Below are positions 1 through 7,925 of a stretch of 63,682 nucleotides of DNA, piece after piece. How positions within the stretch are numbered: position 1 is the stretch's first letter; each line of letters starts with the position of its first letter. The notes below the pieces were generated by a model that ran no database searches, had not been told where the DNA came from, and saw nothing but the letters and a program-made list of their open reading frames with translations. Position numbers and translations under genes: made by a program. Source of the stretch: an uncultured Butyricicoccus sp. (GTDB lineage Bacteria; Bacillota; Clostridia; Oscillospirales; Butyricicoccaceae); NCBI GenBank assembly GCA_944384745.1, contig CALWUO010000009.1, positions 1 through 63,682 of the forward strand, in the 5' to 3' direction.

Positions 1-33
1 TATATCTTTATTATAACATCTTAAATCAAAAAA

Positions 34-67
34 TCACCCAAAGATTTCTCTTTGAGTGACCTTTTTT
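34..67 (+). terminator. Intrinsic terminator of a gene upstream of the window
   Basis: A 10-bp stem with one mismatch (34-43 with 50-59) and a 6-nt loop is followed by CTTTTTT. The T-run is on the plus strand, so it most likely ends a plus-strand transcript that begins before the window. Confidence 0.7.
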
Positions 68-76
68 GACAGTCTG

Positions 77-103
77 AGCAAGCCTTAATAGGCTTGCTTT
101 TTT
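77..103 (+). terminator. Second intrinsic terminator, just beyond the bilS stop
   Basis: A perfect 8-bp stem (AGCAAGCC / GGCTTGCT) with a TTAATA loop is followed by TTTTT on the plus strand, giving a tandem pair with the hairpin at 34-67. It starts right after the minus-strand flavodoxin stop codon. It lacks a T-run in that direction, so for bilS it would act only as a 3' end stabiliser. Confidence 0.65.
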
Positions 104-584
104 ATTTAATCACTTTTATTAAATTGTTTTTGTCTTTATTATTTGGGTGTTCTAATGCTTGGTCAAAATTATCTATAAGCATTTGATACTTCTGATAGTT
201 TTCATTATTTTGCAATTTTATGTATCTATCTCTAACCGTTTGAGGCATTTTCCCCTGACACATAAAGCTGCCTACAATTCTGTTACTATCGTTAATATAT
301 GATTTTACACTATCAATAATCTGATTAAAATATTGCTCACTTTTGCCAAAACCCGCTGTACCAAATAGAAAAATCTCTTTGTTTTGCACTTGTTTTAAAA
401 ATTCTATTGTTTTGCTATCACAAGTGCCTTTATCAGTCCAAAAACCTATATATATTCTGTCTGCATTTAATGCTTTTATATCATGCTCACCAAAATATAT
501 AATATTATCCAATGTTTCATTTATAGTTTGTGCAAGTTCTTTTGTATTGCCTGTATGGCTACTATATGTAACTGCATAAGTCAT
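102..584 (-). CDS. bilS: Flavodoxin-like protein, probable BilS partner of bilirubin reductase
   Basis: A 160-residue single-domain flavodoxin. The N-terminal SSHTGNTKE segment is the FMN phosphate-binding loop after a first beta strand, and a FGTAGFG segment near residue 75 fits the second FMN-contacting loop. It has no signal peptide, so it should be cytoplasmic. It is the last gene of a three-gene minus-strand operon (MarR, OYE-like reductase, flavodoxin) and starts 15 nt after the reductase stop. Known: short-form BilR enzymes lack the C-terminal FAD/NAD(P) domain of larger relatives and are accompanied by a flavodoxin-like BilS. Inferred: this protein supplies electrons or flavin to BilR. 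On sequence alone it is only a flavodoxin; the specific name rests on context. Confidence 0.82.
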   Translation of the reverse strand: MTYAVTYSSHTGNTKELAQTINETLDNIIYFGEHDIKALNADRIYIGFWTDKGTCDSKTIEFLKQVQNKEIFLFGTAGFGKSEQYFNQIIDSVKSYINDSNRIVGSFMCQGKMPQTVRDRYIKLQNNENYQKYQMLIDNFDQALEHPNNKDKNNLIKVIK

Positions 585-598
585 TTTTATTTTCTCCT

Positions 599-1699
599 TT
601 AATCATCAAAAATACAACCAAATTCTTTGTGTTGCTGAAGTGAATAAAGACATTTTTTATTACATCTTATACAATGTTTTATACTGTCAATATCATCAGA
701 TACAACTTTATTAAACCAATTTGCATCTGCTAAAAGTTGCCTGCTCATAGCCGCACACTGTATACGTCCACTTTTAAGTTGTTTTTCTATAAACTCTGGT
801 GTTGTAAGTCCTCCAACTCCACAAATAGGTTTATCTGTATATTTGCTAACTTCATCACAATATTTCAAAAAACAGCCCTCATTTCCAAAATAATCATGGT
901 TTTTGATTGGTATTGTGTCCTGAAGTTTTGAGTGATTAGCGAGTGCTACATGAAAACTGTCAACACCAGCTTTTTCAAGCATTGGTACAAATACTGCAAG
1001 CTCATCTATAATAACACCTGCATTGCCATAATGTGGGTTTTCTTGTCTTACTGGAAGTTTATAATCTATTGGTGTATCTGGTACGGCATTTCTAACTGCT
1101 TTCACACATTCAACTGCAAATCTAGCTCTATTTTCTGGAGTTTGTCCATAAATATCAGTTCTTTTATTAAATACATCAGATGAAAAACTTCCACACATTC
1201 TATCACCGTGTACTTGTATCATATCAAATCCCGCTTTTACTGCGAGTTTTGCCGCTTTACCAAAGTTTTCTATTATAACATTTATTTCTTCTATTGTCAT
1301 ATTGGTTATAAGCTTACTTGTTGCATCATTTATAATAGGTCTTAAATCTTCTCTTGTTATCTTTCCGCTTTTTATATCGTTCATATATGGCATTATTACG
1401 CTAAAATCTGTATCTGATACATGAAGTTGTGCTGCAATTTTACAATCTTCTTTATGTGCAATAGTACAAAGCTGTTTATATCTCTCAAAACCCTCATCAT
1501 TAAAAAGCGAAAGTGATTTTATTTTATCGTCAACAGGTACATCTCCAATTATTATAAGTGAGACTCCACCTTTTGCAATCCCTTCAATTCTCTTTTTATA
1601 ATCTTCAAACTTTAATCCCATTGTGGTTGGTGCAAATATAATTCTATTTTTAAGTTTTAAATTACCTATTTGTATAGGGCTTTTTATAAAATCATACAT
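599..1699 (-). CDS. bilR: Probable bilirubin reductase BilR (OYE-like FMN/4Fe-4S oxidoreductase)
   Basis: A 366-residue TIM-barrel enzyme of the old yellow enzyme / 2,4-dienoyl-CoA reductase family. The N terminus has the usual IGNLKLKNRI and FAPTTMG segments. The C terminus carries a Cys cluster (C343, C346, C350, C362) as in 4Fe-4S family members. The FAD/NAD(P) domain of the about 670-residue relatives is absent. At residues 164-167 it reads HGDR. The bilirubin reductase clade is described as having functionally important Asp166 and Arg167, and here both residue types occur at exactly those numbers (recalled from the literature, not checked). BilR reduces bilirubin to urobilinogen in gut anaerobes. 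The start sits one base from the MarR stop, with a GGAGA ribosome site inside the MarR gene, which implies coupled translation. The alternative is another small OYE reductase. Confidence 0.86.
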   Translation of the reverse strand: MYDFIKSPIQIGNLKLKNRIIFAPTTMGLKFEDYKKRIEGIAKGGVSLIIIGDVPVDDKIKSLSLFNDEGFERYKQLCTIAHKEDCKIAAQLHVSDTDFSVIMPYMNDIKSGKITREDLRPIINDATSKLITNMTIEEINVIIENFGKAAKLAVKAGFDMIQVHGDRMCGSFSSDVFNKRTDIYGQTPENRARFAVECVKAVRNAVPDTPIDYKLPVRQENPHYGNAGVIIDELAVFVPMLEKAGVDSFHVALANHSKLQDTIPIKNHDYFGNEGCFLKYCDEVSKYTDKPICGVGGLTTPEFIEKQLKSGRIQCAAMSRQLLADANWFNKVVSDDIDSIKHCIRCNKKCLYSLQQHKEFGCIFDD

Positions 1700-1700
1700 T

Positions 1701-2117
1701 TTATTTTCTCCTGCTTTCCTTTATACGTTGCATTAAATTCATAATCTGTTCTTTTTCTTCAGTATTTATTGAACTGAACACGATTTCGTCCCATTTTTTA
1801 AAAAGCATATGACTTTTTTGAAAAATTCTTTTTCCATTGTCGGTTAAAAACAAATTTATAATTCTTTTATCATCATTATTAGTTATTCGCTTAATCATTT
1901 CTAAGGTCTCAAGTTTTTTAAGCGTTCTTGTTACATAACCATTATCCATTAAAAGACTTTCAGCAAGCTGTTTTTGTGTACAACCTTGATGTTTTGCAAT
2001 ATAAATTATTGGATATAAAAGCCCAAGGGTTATATTATCCTGCTCAAGCTCTTTTTCACAATATGCGGTAAAATCTCGCCTTAACTCTGTTATATATCCT
2101 GCAAAGGTACGTTCCAT
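1701..2117 (-). CDS. bilQ: MarR-family regulator, probable BilQ
   Basis: A 138-residue MarR-type winged-helix protein. The recognition region is GCTQKQLAESLLMDNGYVTRTLKKLE, with the wing in NNDDKRIINLFLTDNGK. It is first in the operon and directly upstream of the OYE-like reductase, as described for bilQ-bilR-bilS. MarR proteins usually repress the operon they head and respond to a small ligand. Whether bilirubin or a derivative is the ligand here is inference. The promoter region has a short inverted repeat over the -35 box that could be its operator. Confidence 0.82.
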   Translation of the reverse strand: MERTFAGYITELRRDFTAYCEKELEQDNITLGLLYPIIYIAKHQGCTQKQLAESLLMDNGYVTRTLKKLETLEMIKRITNNDDKRIINLFLTDNGKRIFQKSHMLFKKWDEIVFSSINTEEKEQIMNLMQRIKESRRK

Positions 2118-2141
2118 AGACCTACTCTCCTTTTTTATAAT

Positions 2142-2169
2142 AGTATATACATTTAATTGACTTTGTCAA
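2142..2169 (-). promoter_or_regulatory. bilQRS promoter with candidate MarR operator
   Basis: Reading the minus strand, TTGACA (2164-2169) and TATACT (2142-2147) are separated by 16 bp, about 25 nt before the bilQ start. The -35 box lies within the inverted repeat TTGAC-TTT-GTCAA (2157-2169), a position where a dimeric repressor would block RNA polymerase. Confidence 0.6.
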
Positions 2170-2228
2170 GTATTTTTTTATTCTATTTTTTTATCTATCA
2201 CATACTATATAAAAAGGGGGTATAAAGT

Positions 2229-2888
2229 TTGAAAAGAAAAAAATTTAATAAGATTTTTCTGCTGATTATACTATTATTTATAATAATATTTTGTATTTTC
2301 ATTAAATTTTTACGACCTATTGCATTACAATATTCACAAAATGTAATTCAGCAAACCGCCTCTTATGCAATCCATGATATTTTAACAGATACAATATATA
2401 AAAACCGTTCAGATTATGAAAAACTTGTCACCCTTGAAAGAGATAGCTCAAATAAAGTAACCGCACTTAAAACAGATACTATACTTGCTGACTTTTTAAA
2501 AATACAAATATCAAGAGCAACTTATGATGCTTTAAACACTTTGGAAAAAAGCGGTGTTGATATACCTTTAGGCTCTATTTTTGCACCAACAATTTTTGCA
2601 GGACATGGTCCATCTATTCATGTTGGTATTGCCTCTTTAGGGTTTGCTGATGCAGATTTTATAAGTGCTTTTACATCAGCAGGAATAAATCAAACTCGCC
2701 ATCAAATTTTATTAGAAGTAAATGCTGAGGCTCAACTTATAACTTGTTTTGGTATGACAGATGTAAAAATAAAAAATGAACTTGTTGTCACAGATACTGT
2801 TATAGTTGGAAATGTTCCTGAGTCATACACATATATTGACGACACAGAACAAAGCTTATTAGGAAAAGTAAATGATTATGCAAATTAA
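2229..2888 (+). CDS. yunB: Sporulation protein YunB
   Basis: A 219-residue protein with one N-terminal membrane anchor (residues about 8-28), then a soluble domain containing IPLGS (residues about 113-117) and a G-x-GP-x-I-x-V segment typical of YunB. In Bacillus, YunB is made in the mother cell under sigma-E and is needed for normal spore formation. The start is TTG at 2229 behind AGGGGG (2215-2220). No sigma-A promoter is obvious; CATACTAT at 2201-2208 resembles a sigma-E/K -10 element with one mismatch (inference). It is divergent from bilQRS. Its presence suggests the host can form endospores. Confidence 0.85.
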   Translation: MKRKKFNKIFLLIILLFIIIFCIFIKFLRPIALQYSQNVIQQTASYAIHDILTDTIYKNRSDYEKLVTLERDSSNKVTALKTDTILADFLKIQISRATYDALNTLEKSGVDIPLGSIFAPTIFAGHGPSIHVGIASLGFADADFISAFTSAGINQTRHQILLEVNAEAQLITCFGMTDVKIKNELVVTDTVIVGNVPESYTYIDDTEQSLLGKVNDYAN

Positions 2889-3013
2889 GACTATTTATGA
2901 TTTTACTATATTTTAAAAATTTAAAGCTTTATTTTTATTTTATCTTGTTAATTATACACAATAAGCGTTTATTTTTTATGTTATATTTTTTTCGTGTATT
3001 TAATGAGTAAATT

Positions 3014-3043
3014 TTGGAATTTTCTATTTTTTTGTTGTATAAT
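3014..3043 (+). promoter_or_regulatory. Sigma-A-type promoter of the YheO-like regulator gene
   Basis: TTGGAA (3014-3019), 18 bp, TATAAT (3038-3043), about 50 nt before the start codon. The 208-nt gap after yunB is otherwise AT-rich with nothing else recognised. Confidence 0.55.
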
Positions 3044-3096
3044 AATTGTATGAACTATATTGAAATTTTTAATTAATGTAAAAAAGAGGTGAAATT

Positions 3097-3759
3097 ATGC
3101 TGCATCCAATTTTGCAACAATACATACCACTTTCTGAGTTTTTAAGCAAGGTGCTTGGAACTGACTATACAATATCCCTATATGATTTATCTCAGCCTGA
3201 CCCATCGCTTGTTGTTGCTTTTCCTTCAAACAATGTAATAAGTAGTTCTGTTATAAACAGACTTGTTGATAAGGCAACAGATTCTGAAGATATAATTATA
3301 AATGAAAGTATTTTGTCTGCTCCAAACCACTGTCTTTCAGCTTCATGTATGATGATATATCAAGATGATATTATCATAGGTATGATTTGCATCACTTTTG
3401 ACGATGTGCGTTATCGCAATGTATGTCAACAAGTTTTCCAACTTTGCAGACCTAATGCTACTTCTGTACCTAATCTTTCTATAAATTATAGCAAAAATCA
3501 GGACACTGATGAGCAGAAAAATTCTGTTCCTACTGAACTTGTAGCAAGAGATGCTGCTATTGAAGCTTTACATACATATGGTGTTTGTGCAAGTCGTCTA
3601 AGCTCAGATGAACGCCTAGAAATAATTCAATCACTTGATGAGGCTGGTATTTTCCTACTCAAAGGTGCTGTAAAAGATGTTGCTACCGTTTTAGAATGTT
3701 CGTCTGCAAGTGTTTATCGGTATTTATCACAAATTCGTATGGACGCACTTTCTATCTGA
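3097..3759 (+). CDS. YheO/DauR-type transcriptional regulator (PAS-like + HTH)
   Basis: A 220-residue protein. The N-terminal half (about 5-115) matches the YheO-type PAS-like sensor domain (LGTDYTISLYDLS, IIGMICITFDD). The C-terminal region (about 140-218) is a helix-turn-helix with GIFLLKGAVKDVATVLECSS followed by SVYRYL, the signature of the YheO/DauR family. DauR regulates D-arginine use in Pseudomonas, but the ligand of most relatives is unknown. It is a single gene with its own promoter and terminator, so no target is suggested by an operon partner. Confidence 0.8.
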   Translation: MLHPILQQYIPLSEFLSKVLGTDYTISLYDLSQPDPSLVVAFPSNNVISSSVINRLVDKATDSEDIIINESILSAPNHCLSASCMMIYQDDIIIGMICITFDDVRYRNVCQQVFQLCRPNATSVPNLSINYSKNQDTDEQKNSVPTELVARDAAIEALHTYGVCASRLSSDERLEIIQSLDEAGIFLLKGAVKDVATVLECSSASVYRYLSQIRMDALSI

Positions 3760-3764
3760 TATTA

Positions 3765-3796
3765 GAAATCCTCTTTCTTAGAGGGTTTCTTTTTTA
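3765..3796 (+). terminator. Intrinsic terminator after the YheO-like gene
   Basis: Stem GAAAtCCTCT / AGAGGgTTTC with a short loop, followed by seven T residues. Confidence 0.85.
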
Positions 3797-3879
3797 TTGC
3801 TTTTTAACAACTTTATATAACAAAACATGTTTTTTTTGTTTATAACTGCTATTAAATTTATTTTTTTTCATTTTTTAAT

Positions 3880-3908
3880 TTGACATTTACTTTTGATTAT
3901 GTTAGACT
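3880..3908 (+). promoter_or_regulatory. Sigma-A promoter of the 98-aa gene / NlpC-P60 operon
   Basis: TTGACA (3880-3885), 17 bp, TAGACT (3903-3908). Transcription would begin near 3915, inside the first WalR-like box, leaving an untranslated leader of about 70 nt with the ribosome site AGGAGTG at 3971. Confidence 0.6.
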
Positions 3909-3948
3909 GTAATCGTAATGTAATCTTGCATTGTAACTATTTTGTAAC
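3908..3948 (+). promoter_or_regulatory. Two perfect WalR-box matches
   Basis: TGTAAT-N5-TGTAAT at 3908-3924 and TGTAAC-N5-TGTAAC at 3932-3948. Each fits the published WalR (YycF) consensus TGTWAH-N5-TGTWAH exactly. A fifth half site, TGTAAT, is at 3963-3968. The boxes precede an operon ending in a cell-wall hydrolase, the classic WalR target class, and walRK itself is at 27-30 kb. The sites overlap or follow the apparent -10 box, a geometry more often linked to repression, but the sign of control cannot be settled from sequence. Confidence 0.72.
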
Positions 3949-3985
3949 TTTAGCAATCAATTTGTAATATAGGAGTGTATCATTT

Positions 3986-4282
3986 ATGGCTGCAAATAAT
4001 AAAACCAATTCTTTGCAATATAAAGGCTTTCCTCTACTGCGAAAGGATAATATCCTTTACTATGGCAGTATGTCTGACAGCCATATAATTATGATGCAAA
4101 TTCTTGAAACAAAAGAGGAAAAGGGTCTTAAAGTCGCTACTCGTGTTTCTGTTCAGCTCCAACTGACAACCGATGGTCTTAGAGCTAAAGAACGAATTGT
4201 TAAACGCACGGAAAAAAATAGCCTTTGGAGTGCTATGGATATCGCTTCTATTTGGCTTAAGCGTGCAAATTCATCTAAGTAA
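3986..4282 (+). CDS. Small conserved-looking protein of unknown function
   Basis: A 98-residue, basic, soluble protein with no signal peptide or membrane segment. The ribosome site AGGAGTG at 3971 and a clear promoter support it as real. I do not recognise a family. It is the first gene behind the two WalR boxes and 36 nt before the NlpC/P60 hydrolase, so it is probably co-transcribed with it. A role in envelope stress or wall turnover is only a guess from that position. Confidence 0.7.
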   Translation: MAANNKTNSLQYKGFPLLRKDNILYYGSMSDSHIIMMQILETKEEKGLKVATRVSVQLQLTTDGLRAKERIVKRTEKNSLWSAMDIASIWLKRANSSK

Positions 4283-4318
4283 ACATAACCATGACAACTT
4301 TTAGGAGGTCTTTTTAAA

Positions 4319-5218
4319 ATGTCTTTATCCAAACGATGGATTCAATCTGCAATAACTGGTGCAGTTACTACTGCTCTTTCTATAACCGCTTCTGGTGCAC
4401 TTTATGTTGGACAAGTTGATGCTTCTAGCCTTAATCTTCGTTCCGCTCCAGATGGTGCTGTAATTGATTCTGTTACACGTGGTACCAAATTAGCTGTTAT
4501 TGAAAATAACTCTGAATGGTTCAAAGTCGCTGTTGACGGTCAAACTTACTACGCAAGCGGTGCTTATATTGATTTGATTCCTGAGTGCGATTTTAATTTA
4601 GGTACTGGCACTGTTAAGTGTAGTACAACTGTAAACTTCCGTTCTGAGCCAAACACTTCTAGTTCTATTCTTTCTTCTTTAAAGAACGGTCAAAAGGTTT
4701 CTGTAATCGGTGTTTCTGGCGGTTGGTACAAGGCTACTGCAAACGGTAAAACTGGTTATATCTGTCCTGATTACTTAACTATTGATGGTGGTTCAACTTC
4801 TAATCAGTCAGCTGTTGTTGGTGCTATTGTTGATACTACATCTAGTATTGATGGTATCCGTGAAGATATTCTTGATTTTGCTGCTCAGTTCTTAGGCACT
4901 CCTTATGTTTATGGTGGTAGCACCCCTAGCGGTTTTGACTGCTCAGGCTTTACTTCTTATGTTTATAAGAACATGGGTATTTCTATCGCTCGTACTTCTT
5001 CTGACCAGCGTTCAACTACTACTAATATCTCTATGGACGAGCTTCTTCCTGGCGATTTAGTATTCTTTGGCTCTAATGATGTTGTAAGCCATGTTGGCAT
5101 TTACGTTGGTGATGGTAATTTCATTCATTCCCCTCACACTGGTTCTGTTGTTAAATATGACACCCTAGCTTCTGGTAACTATAACCGTCGCTTTATTTGT
5201 GGTGGTCGTGTACTATAA
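4319..5218 (+). CDS. Secreted SH3b-SH3b-NlpC/P60 peptidoglycan endopeptidase
   Basis: A 299-residue exported protein. A signal peptide spans residues 1 to about 26, two bacterial SH3 domains lie at about 28-86 and 98-155, and the NlpC/P60 domain at about 182-299. The catalytic triad is visible as C208 (FDCSGF), H258 (SHVGIYVG) and H270 (FIHSP). The family cleaves gamma-D-Glu to diamino-acid bonds in stem peptides during wall growth or separation. The start at 4319 follows AGGAGG at 4303. It ends the WalR-box operon, matching B. subtilis, where WalR controls LytE and CwlO-type DL-endopeptidases. A terminator follows at once. Confidence 0.92.
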   Translation: MSLSKRWIQSAITGAVTTALSITASGALYVGQVDASSLNLRSAPDGAVIDSVTRGTKLAVIENNSEWFKVAVDGQTYYASGAYIDLIPECDFNLGTGTVKCSTTVNFRSEPNTSSSILSSLKNGQKVSVIGVSGGWYKATANGKTGYICPDYLTIDGGSTSNQSAVVGAIVDTTSSIDGIREDILDFAAQFLGTPYVYGGSTPSGFDCSGFTSYVYKNMGISIARTSSDQRSTTTNISMDELLPGDLVFFGSNDVVSHVGIYVGDGNFIHSPHTGSVVKYDTLASGNYNRRFICGGRVL

Positions 5219-5231
5219 TCTTACATATTAC

Positions 5232-5262
5232 AAATCCGAGCCTTTATGGTTCGGATTTTTTT
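5232..5262 (+). terminator. Intrinsic terminator after the NlpC/P60 gene
   Basis: Stem AAATCCGAGCC / GGTTCGGATTT with a TTTAT loop, running into seven T residues. Confidence 0.9.
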
Positions 5263-5335
5263 ATATATCTTTATTGTTTAAATCATGGTATAATTATATG
5301 CAATTCAAATTATTAAAAGGTGAATAAAATAAGTT

Positions 5336-6646
5336 ATGAATTTTTGTTTCTTTGCTCTAGGCTGTAAAGTAAATTTATTTGAGTCAGAAGCCTTATCAAA
5401 ACTTGCTGAACAAAATGGTCATAAAATTGTTGATAAAATGGCAGATGTATGTGTAATCAATTCATGCACTGTAACCTCTACAAGTGACCATAAAAATATA
5501 CGTGCTATTCGTAAACTTAAAAAATTAAATCCTAATGCAATTATTGCTGTTGCAGGCTGTATGGCTCAGATAGAACCCGAAAAATTAAAACAAAGCGGTC
5601 TTGTTGACCTTATTTGCGGTACATCTGACCGAAAAGAAATAATTAAACTCTGTGAAGATTTTTGGCTTAATAAAAACAGCATACCTGATACATCTCATTT
5701 TAGAGCTGGTCAAAAACTCTTTGAGCAACTTCCTTCTGGTGTGCCTCGTGGTCGCACACGTGCATTGCTTAAAATTCAAGATGGCTGCGATAATTACTGT
5801 ACATATTGTATAATACCTTATGCTCGTGGTCATGTGCGTTCTTTACCACTTGATGAGGCTGTAAATGGAGCTGTAAACCTTGCAAATAATGATGTCAAAG
5901 AAATAGTCTTGACTGGCATTGAAATTTCATCATATGGCAGAGATTTAACTGATAAGCCCGATTTAGTAGACCTTATTGATGCAATATGTAAAGCTGTGCC
6001 TGATGTTAGAATTAGGTTGGGTTCTCTTGAACCTAGAACGGCTGATGAACGATTTTGTAAAAAATTATCTGTTCATTCAAACCTTATGCCTCATTTCCAT
6101 TTGTCATTACAAAGCGGTTGTGACAGTGTACTTAAACGAATGAAACGCAAATATTCAGCTCAAACATTTTTTGATAATACCCAACTTTTAAGAAAATATT
6201 TTCCAAATTGTTCAATTACTACTGACATTATAGTTGGTTTCCCTGATGAAACCGATGATGAATTTGCTCAAACAATGGATTTTGTTAAAAAATGTGATTT
6301 TTCTGCTTTGCATGTGTTCCCATATTCTGCTAGAAAAGGTACTCCTGCTGCTAATATGCCTAATCAAATTGATGAACAAATCAAAAAACAACGTGCTAAT
6401 ACTCTTAAAAATTTAGGCTATACACTGCAAAACAAATATTTAAAATCATTTATAGGTGAAACTCTTGCTGTTCTTTGGGAACATCAAGACGCTGATGGTT
6501 TATGGTGTGGTCATGCACAATATAACTTTATTGTCAAAACAAATGATAAAAATTGTTTTAAAAATCAATACCATAATGCAAAAATCATAGATGTAAAAAA
6601 TGATTGCTTAATTGCTTCACTTGTTAACTTGACCGATAATGCATAA
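5336..6646 (+). CDS. mtaB: tRNA t6A37 methylthiotransferase MtaB
   Basis: A 436-residue radical SAM methylthiotransferase. The N-terminal UPF0004 domain contributes C10 (LGCKVN), C44 and C75, which ligate the auxiliary 4Fe-4S cluster. The radical SAM motif C151-x3-C155-x2-C158 (GCDNYCTYC) holds the second cluster, and a TRAM-like region ends the protein. MtaB converts t6A37 to ms2t6A37 in ANN-decoding tRNAs. The LGCKVN start and total length favour MtaB over MiaB or RimO. It stands between a terminator and an SLH gene. Confidence 0.92.
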   Translation: MNFCFFALGCKVNLFESEALSKLAEQNGHKIVDKMADVCVINSCTVTSTSDHKNIRAIRKLKKLNPNAIIAVAGCMAQIEPEKLKQSGLVDLICGTSDRKEIIKLCEDFWLNKNSIPDTSHFRAGQKLFEQLPSGVPRGRTRALLKIQDGCDNYCTYCIIPYARGHVRSLPLDEAVNGAVNLANNDVKEIVLTGIEISSYGRDLTDKPDLVDLIDAICKAVPDVRIRLGSLEPRTADERFCKKLSVHSNLMPHFHLSLQSGCDSVLKRMKRKYSAQTFFDNTQLLRKYFPNCSITTDIIVGFPDETDDEFAQTMDFVKKCDFSALHVFPYSARKGTPAANMPNQIDEQIKKQRANTLKNLGYTLQNKYLKSFIGETLAVLWEHQDADGLWCGHAQYNFIVKTNDKNCFKNQYHNAKIIDVKNDCLIASLVNLTDNA

Positions 6647-6692
6647 AATAGTATACTATATTTATTACAAATTATAGAAAGGAGCATACAGT

Positions 6693-7823
6693 TTGAATTT
6701 TCCTAAAATATTAACTGCGGCTTCTGCCATTTTACTTGCTTCTGGAACTGTCGCTTTTGCAATATATGGTTCTTCTCAACAAGACCCGCTTATTTCTTTA
6801 AGCTATGTATCTGATACATATGTAAACGATGTTTTAAAACAGATAGAAACTCAAGCTAAAACACAATTAGATACTGCTCAATCAAGCCTTGACAGCAAGC
6901 TTTCTGAAATATCGCCTGAGGATTTAGAACAAAAACTGGTTATAGAAACCGCTGCTGCTCTTGGGCTTAATACAAGTACACGAGCTTCTTTAACAAATAG
7001 CTTTTCCAATGGTACTAAGTTACAACTTGCTAAAACTACTGAAATATGTCTTGCAAGTGGTTCTGCTAATATAGCTTCTGGTGAACTTATAAATGTTACC
7101 ACAGGTGAAATAGTTGCCGCTGGTTCTGCTCTTGTAAGAAATCAGTTATATTTATCTCCATCTGCAAATAATTTAATTAAATTAACTTCACCTGTTCAAG
7201 TTGATGTTTCTGGTAATTATACAGAAATTTCTGGCACTGCTCCAAATTATACAGCTCAATATACTTCTTATGCTGACGCTCTTAATGATTTAGGGCTGTT
7301 TTCTGGCTCTACAAGCGGTTATGAGCTTGAACGTGCTTCAACCCGAACAGAAGGGCTTGTTATGCTTCTGCGTCTTTTAGGTGAAGAAACACGTGCTTTA
7401 AATTACAAAGGCTCTCACCCATTTAGTGATGTGCCTAGCTGGGCAGATAGATATGTAGCTTATGCTTATGAAAAAGGCTATACAAGTGGTATTGGTGATG
7501 GTCTTTTTGGCTCTCAAAACACCCTTACTTTAAATGATTATATGACTTTTTTACTTCGTGCTTTGGAATATAATGATAAAAATGGTGATTTTACTTGGTC
7601 TGAAGCCGCTAATACTGCTGTAAATGCTGGCATATTAAACGATTTTGAAATACAAACTATAAAAAATCGCAATGTTTTCTATCGTGATGATTTAGTTTAC
7701 AGCTCTTACAAGGCTTTATTTGCAAATTGTAAAAATGAAACCTTTAAACTTTCTGATAAACTGATATCAAGCGGTGTGTTTACTCAAACTCAGTTTACAC
7801 TGGTTCAGAAAAACTTGTCTTAA
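6693..7823 (+). CDS. Secreted S-layer-homology domain protein
   Basis: A 376-residue protein starting at TTG 6693 behind GAAAGGAG. Residues 1-23 form a signal peptide ending near AFA. A helical region follows (about 45-95), then a beta-rich segment rich in Ser, Thr and Asn, and SLH-type repeats from about 205 on; HPFSDVPSWADRYVAYAYEKGYTSGIGDG is the clearest. SLH domains bind secondary polymers of the wall, so this is probably a wall-attached surface protein. Its function beyond anchoring is unknown. No terminator is evident before the Cys-rich gene. Confidence 0.8.
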   Translation: MNFPKILTAASAILLASGTVAFAIYGSSQQDPLISLSYVSDTYVNDVLKQIETQAKTQLDTAQSSLDSKLSEISPEDLEQKLVIETAAALGLNTSTRASLTNSFSNGTKLQLAKTTEICLASGSANIASGELINVTTGEIVAAGSALVRNQLYLSPSANNLIKLTSPVQVDVSGNYTEISGTAPNYTAQYTSYADALNDLGLFSGSTSGYELERASTRTEGLVMLLRLLGEETRALNYKGSHPFSDVPSWADRYVAYAYEKGYTSGIGDGLFGSQNTLTLNDYMTFLLRALEYNDKNGDFTWSEAANTAVNAGILNDFEIQTIKNRNVFYRDDLVYSSYKALFANCKNETFKLSDKLISSGVFTQTQFTLVQKNLS

Positions 7824-7925
7824 CTTTTTGAAAATATTCTTAAAATAATTTTAAATTTTTATGCACAAGGGCAAGCCCTCCCCCATATGATGATAATGAA
7901 ATCAATGATTAGGAGGGTTTTTAAT

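Noticed and set aside
1..101. bilS transcription ending at the hairpin 77-98
   Set aside because: The hairpin has no T-run on the minus strand; its T-tail faces plus, so it is assigned to a gene upstream of the window.
3908..3968. Reading the TGTAAY repeats as a Pho box
   Set aside because: Pho boxes are also 11-bp direct repeats, but these match TGTWAH-N5-TGTWAH exactly and precede a wall hydrolase, so WalR is preferred.
7887..7925. Longer start for the Cys-rich protein
   Set aside because: No ribosome site; the internal ATG at 7926 has a perfect AGGAGGG.
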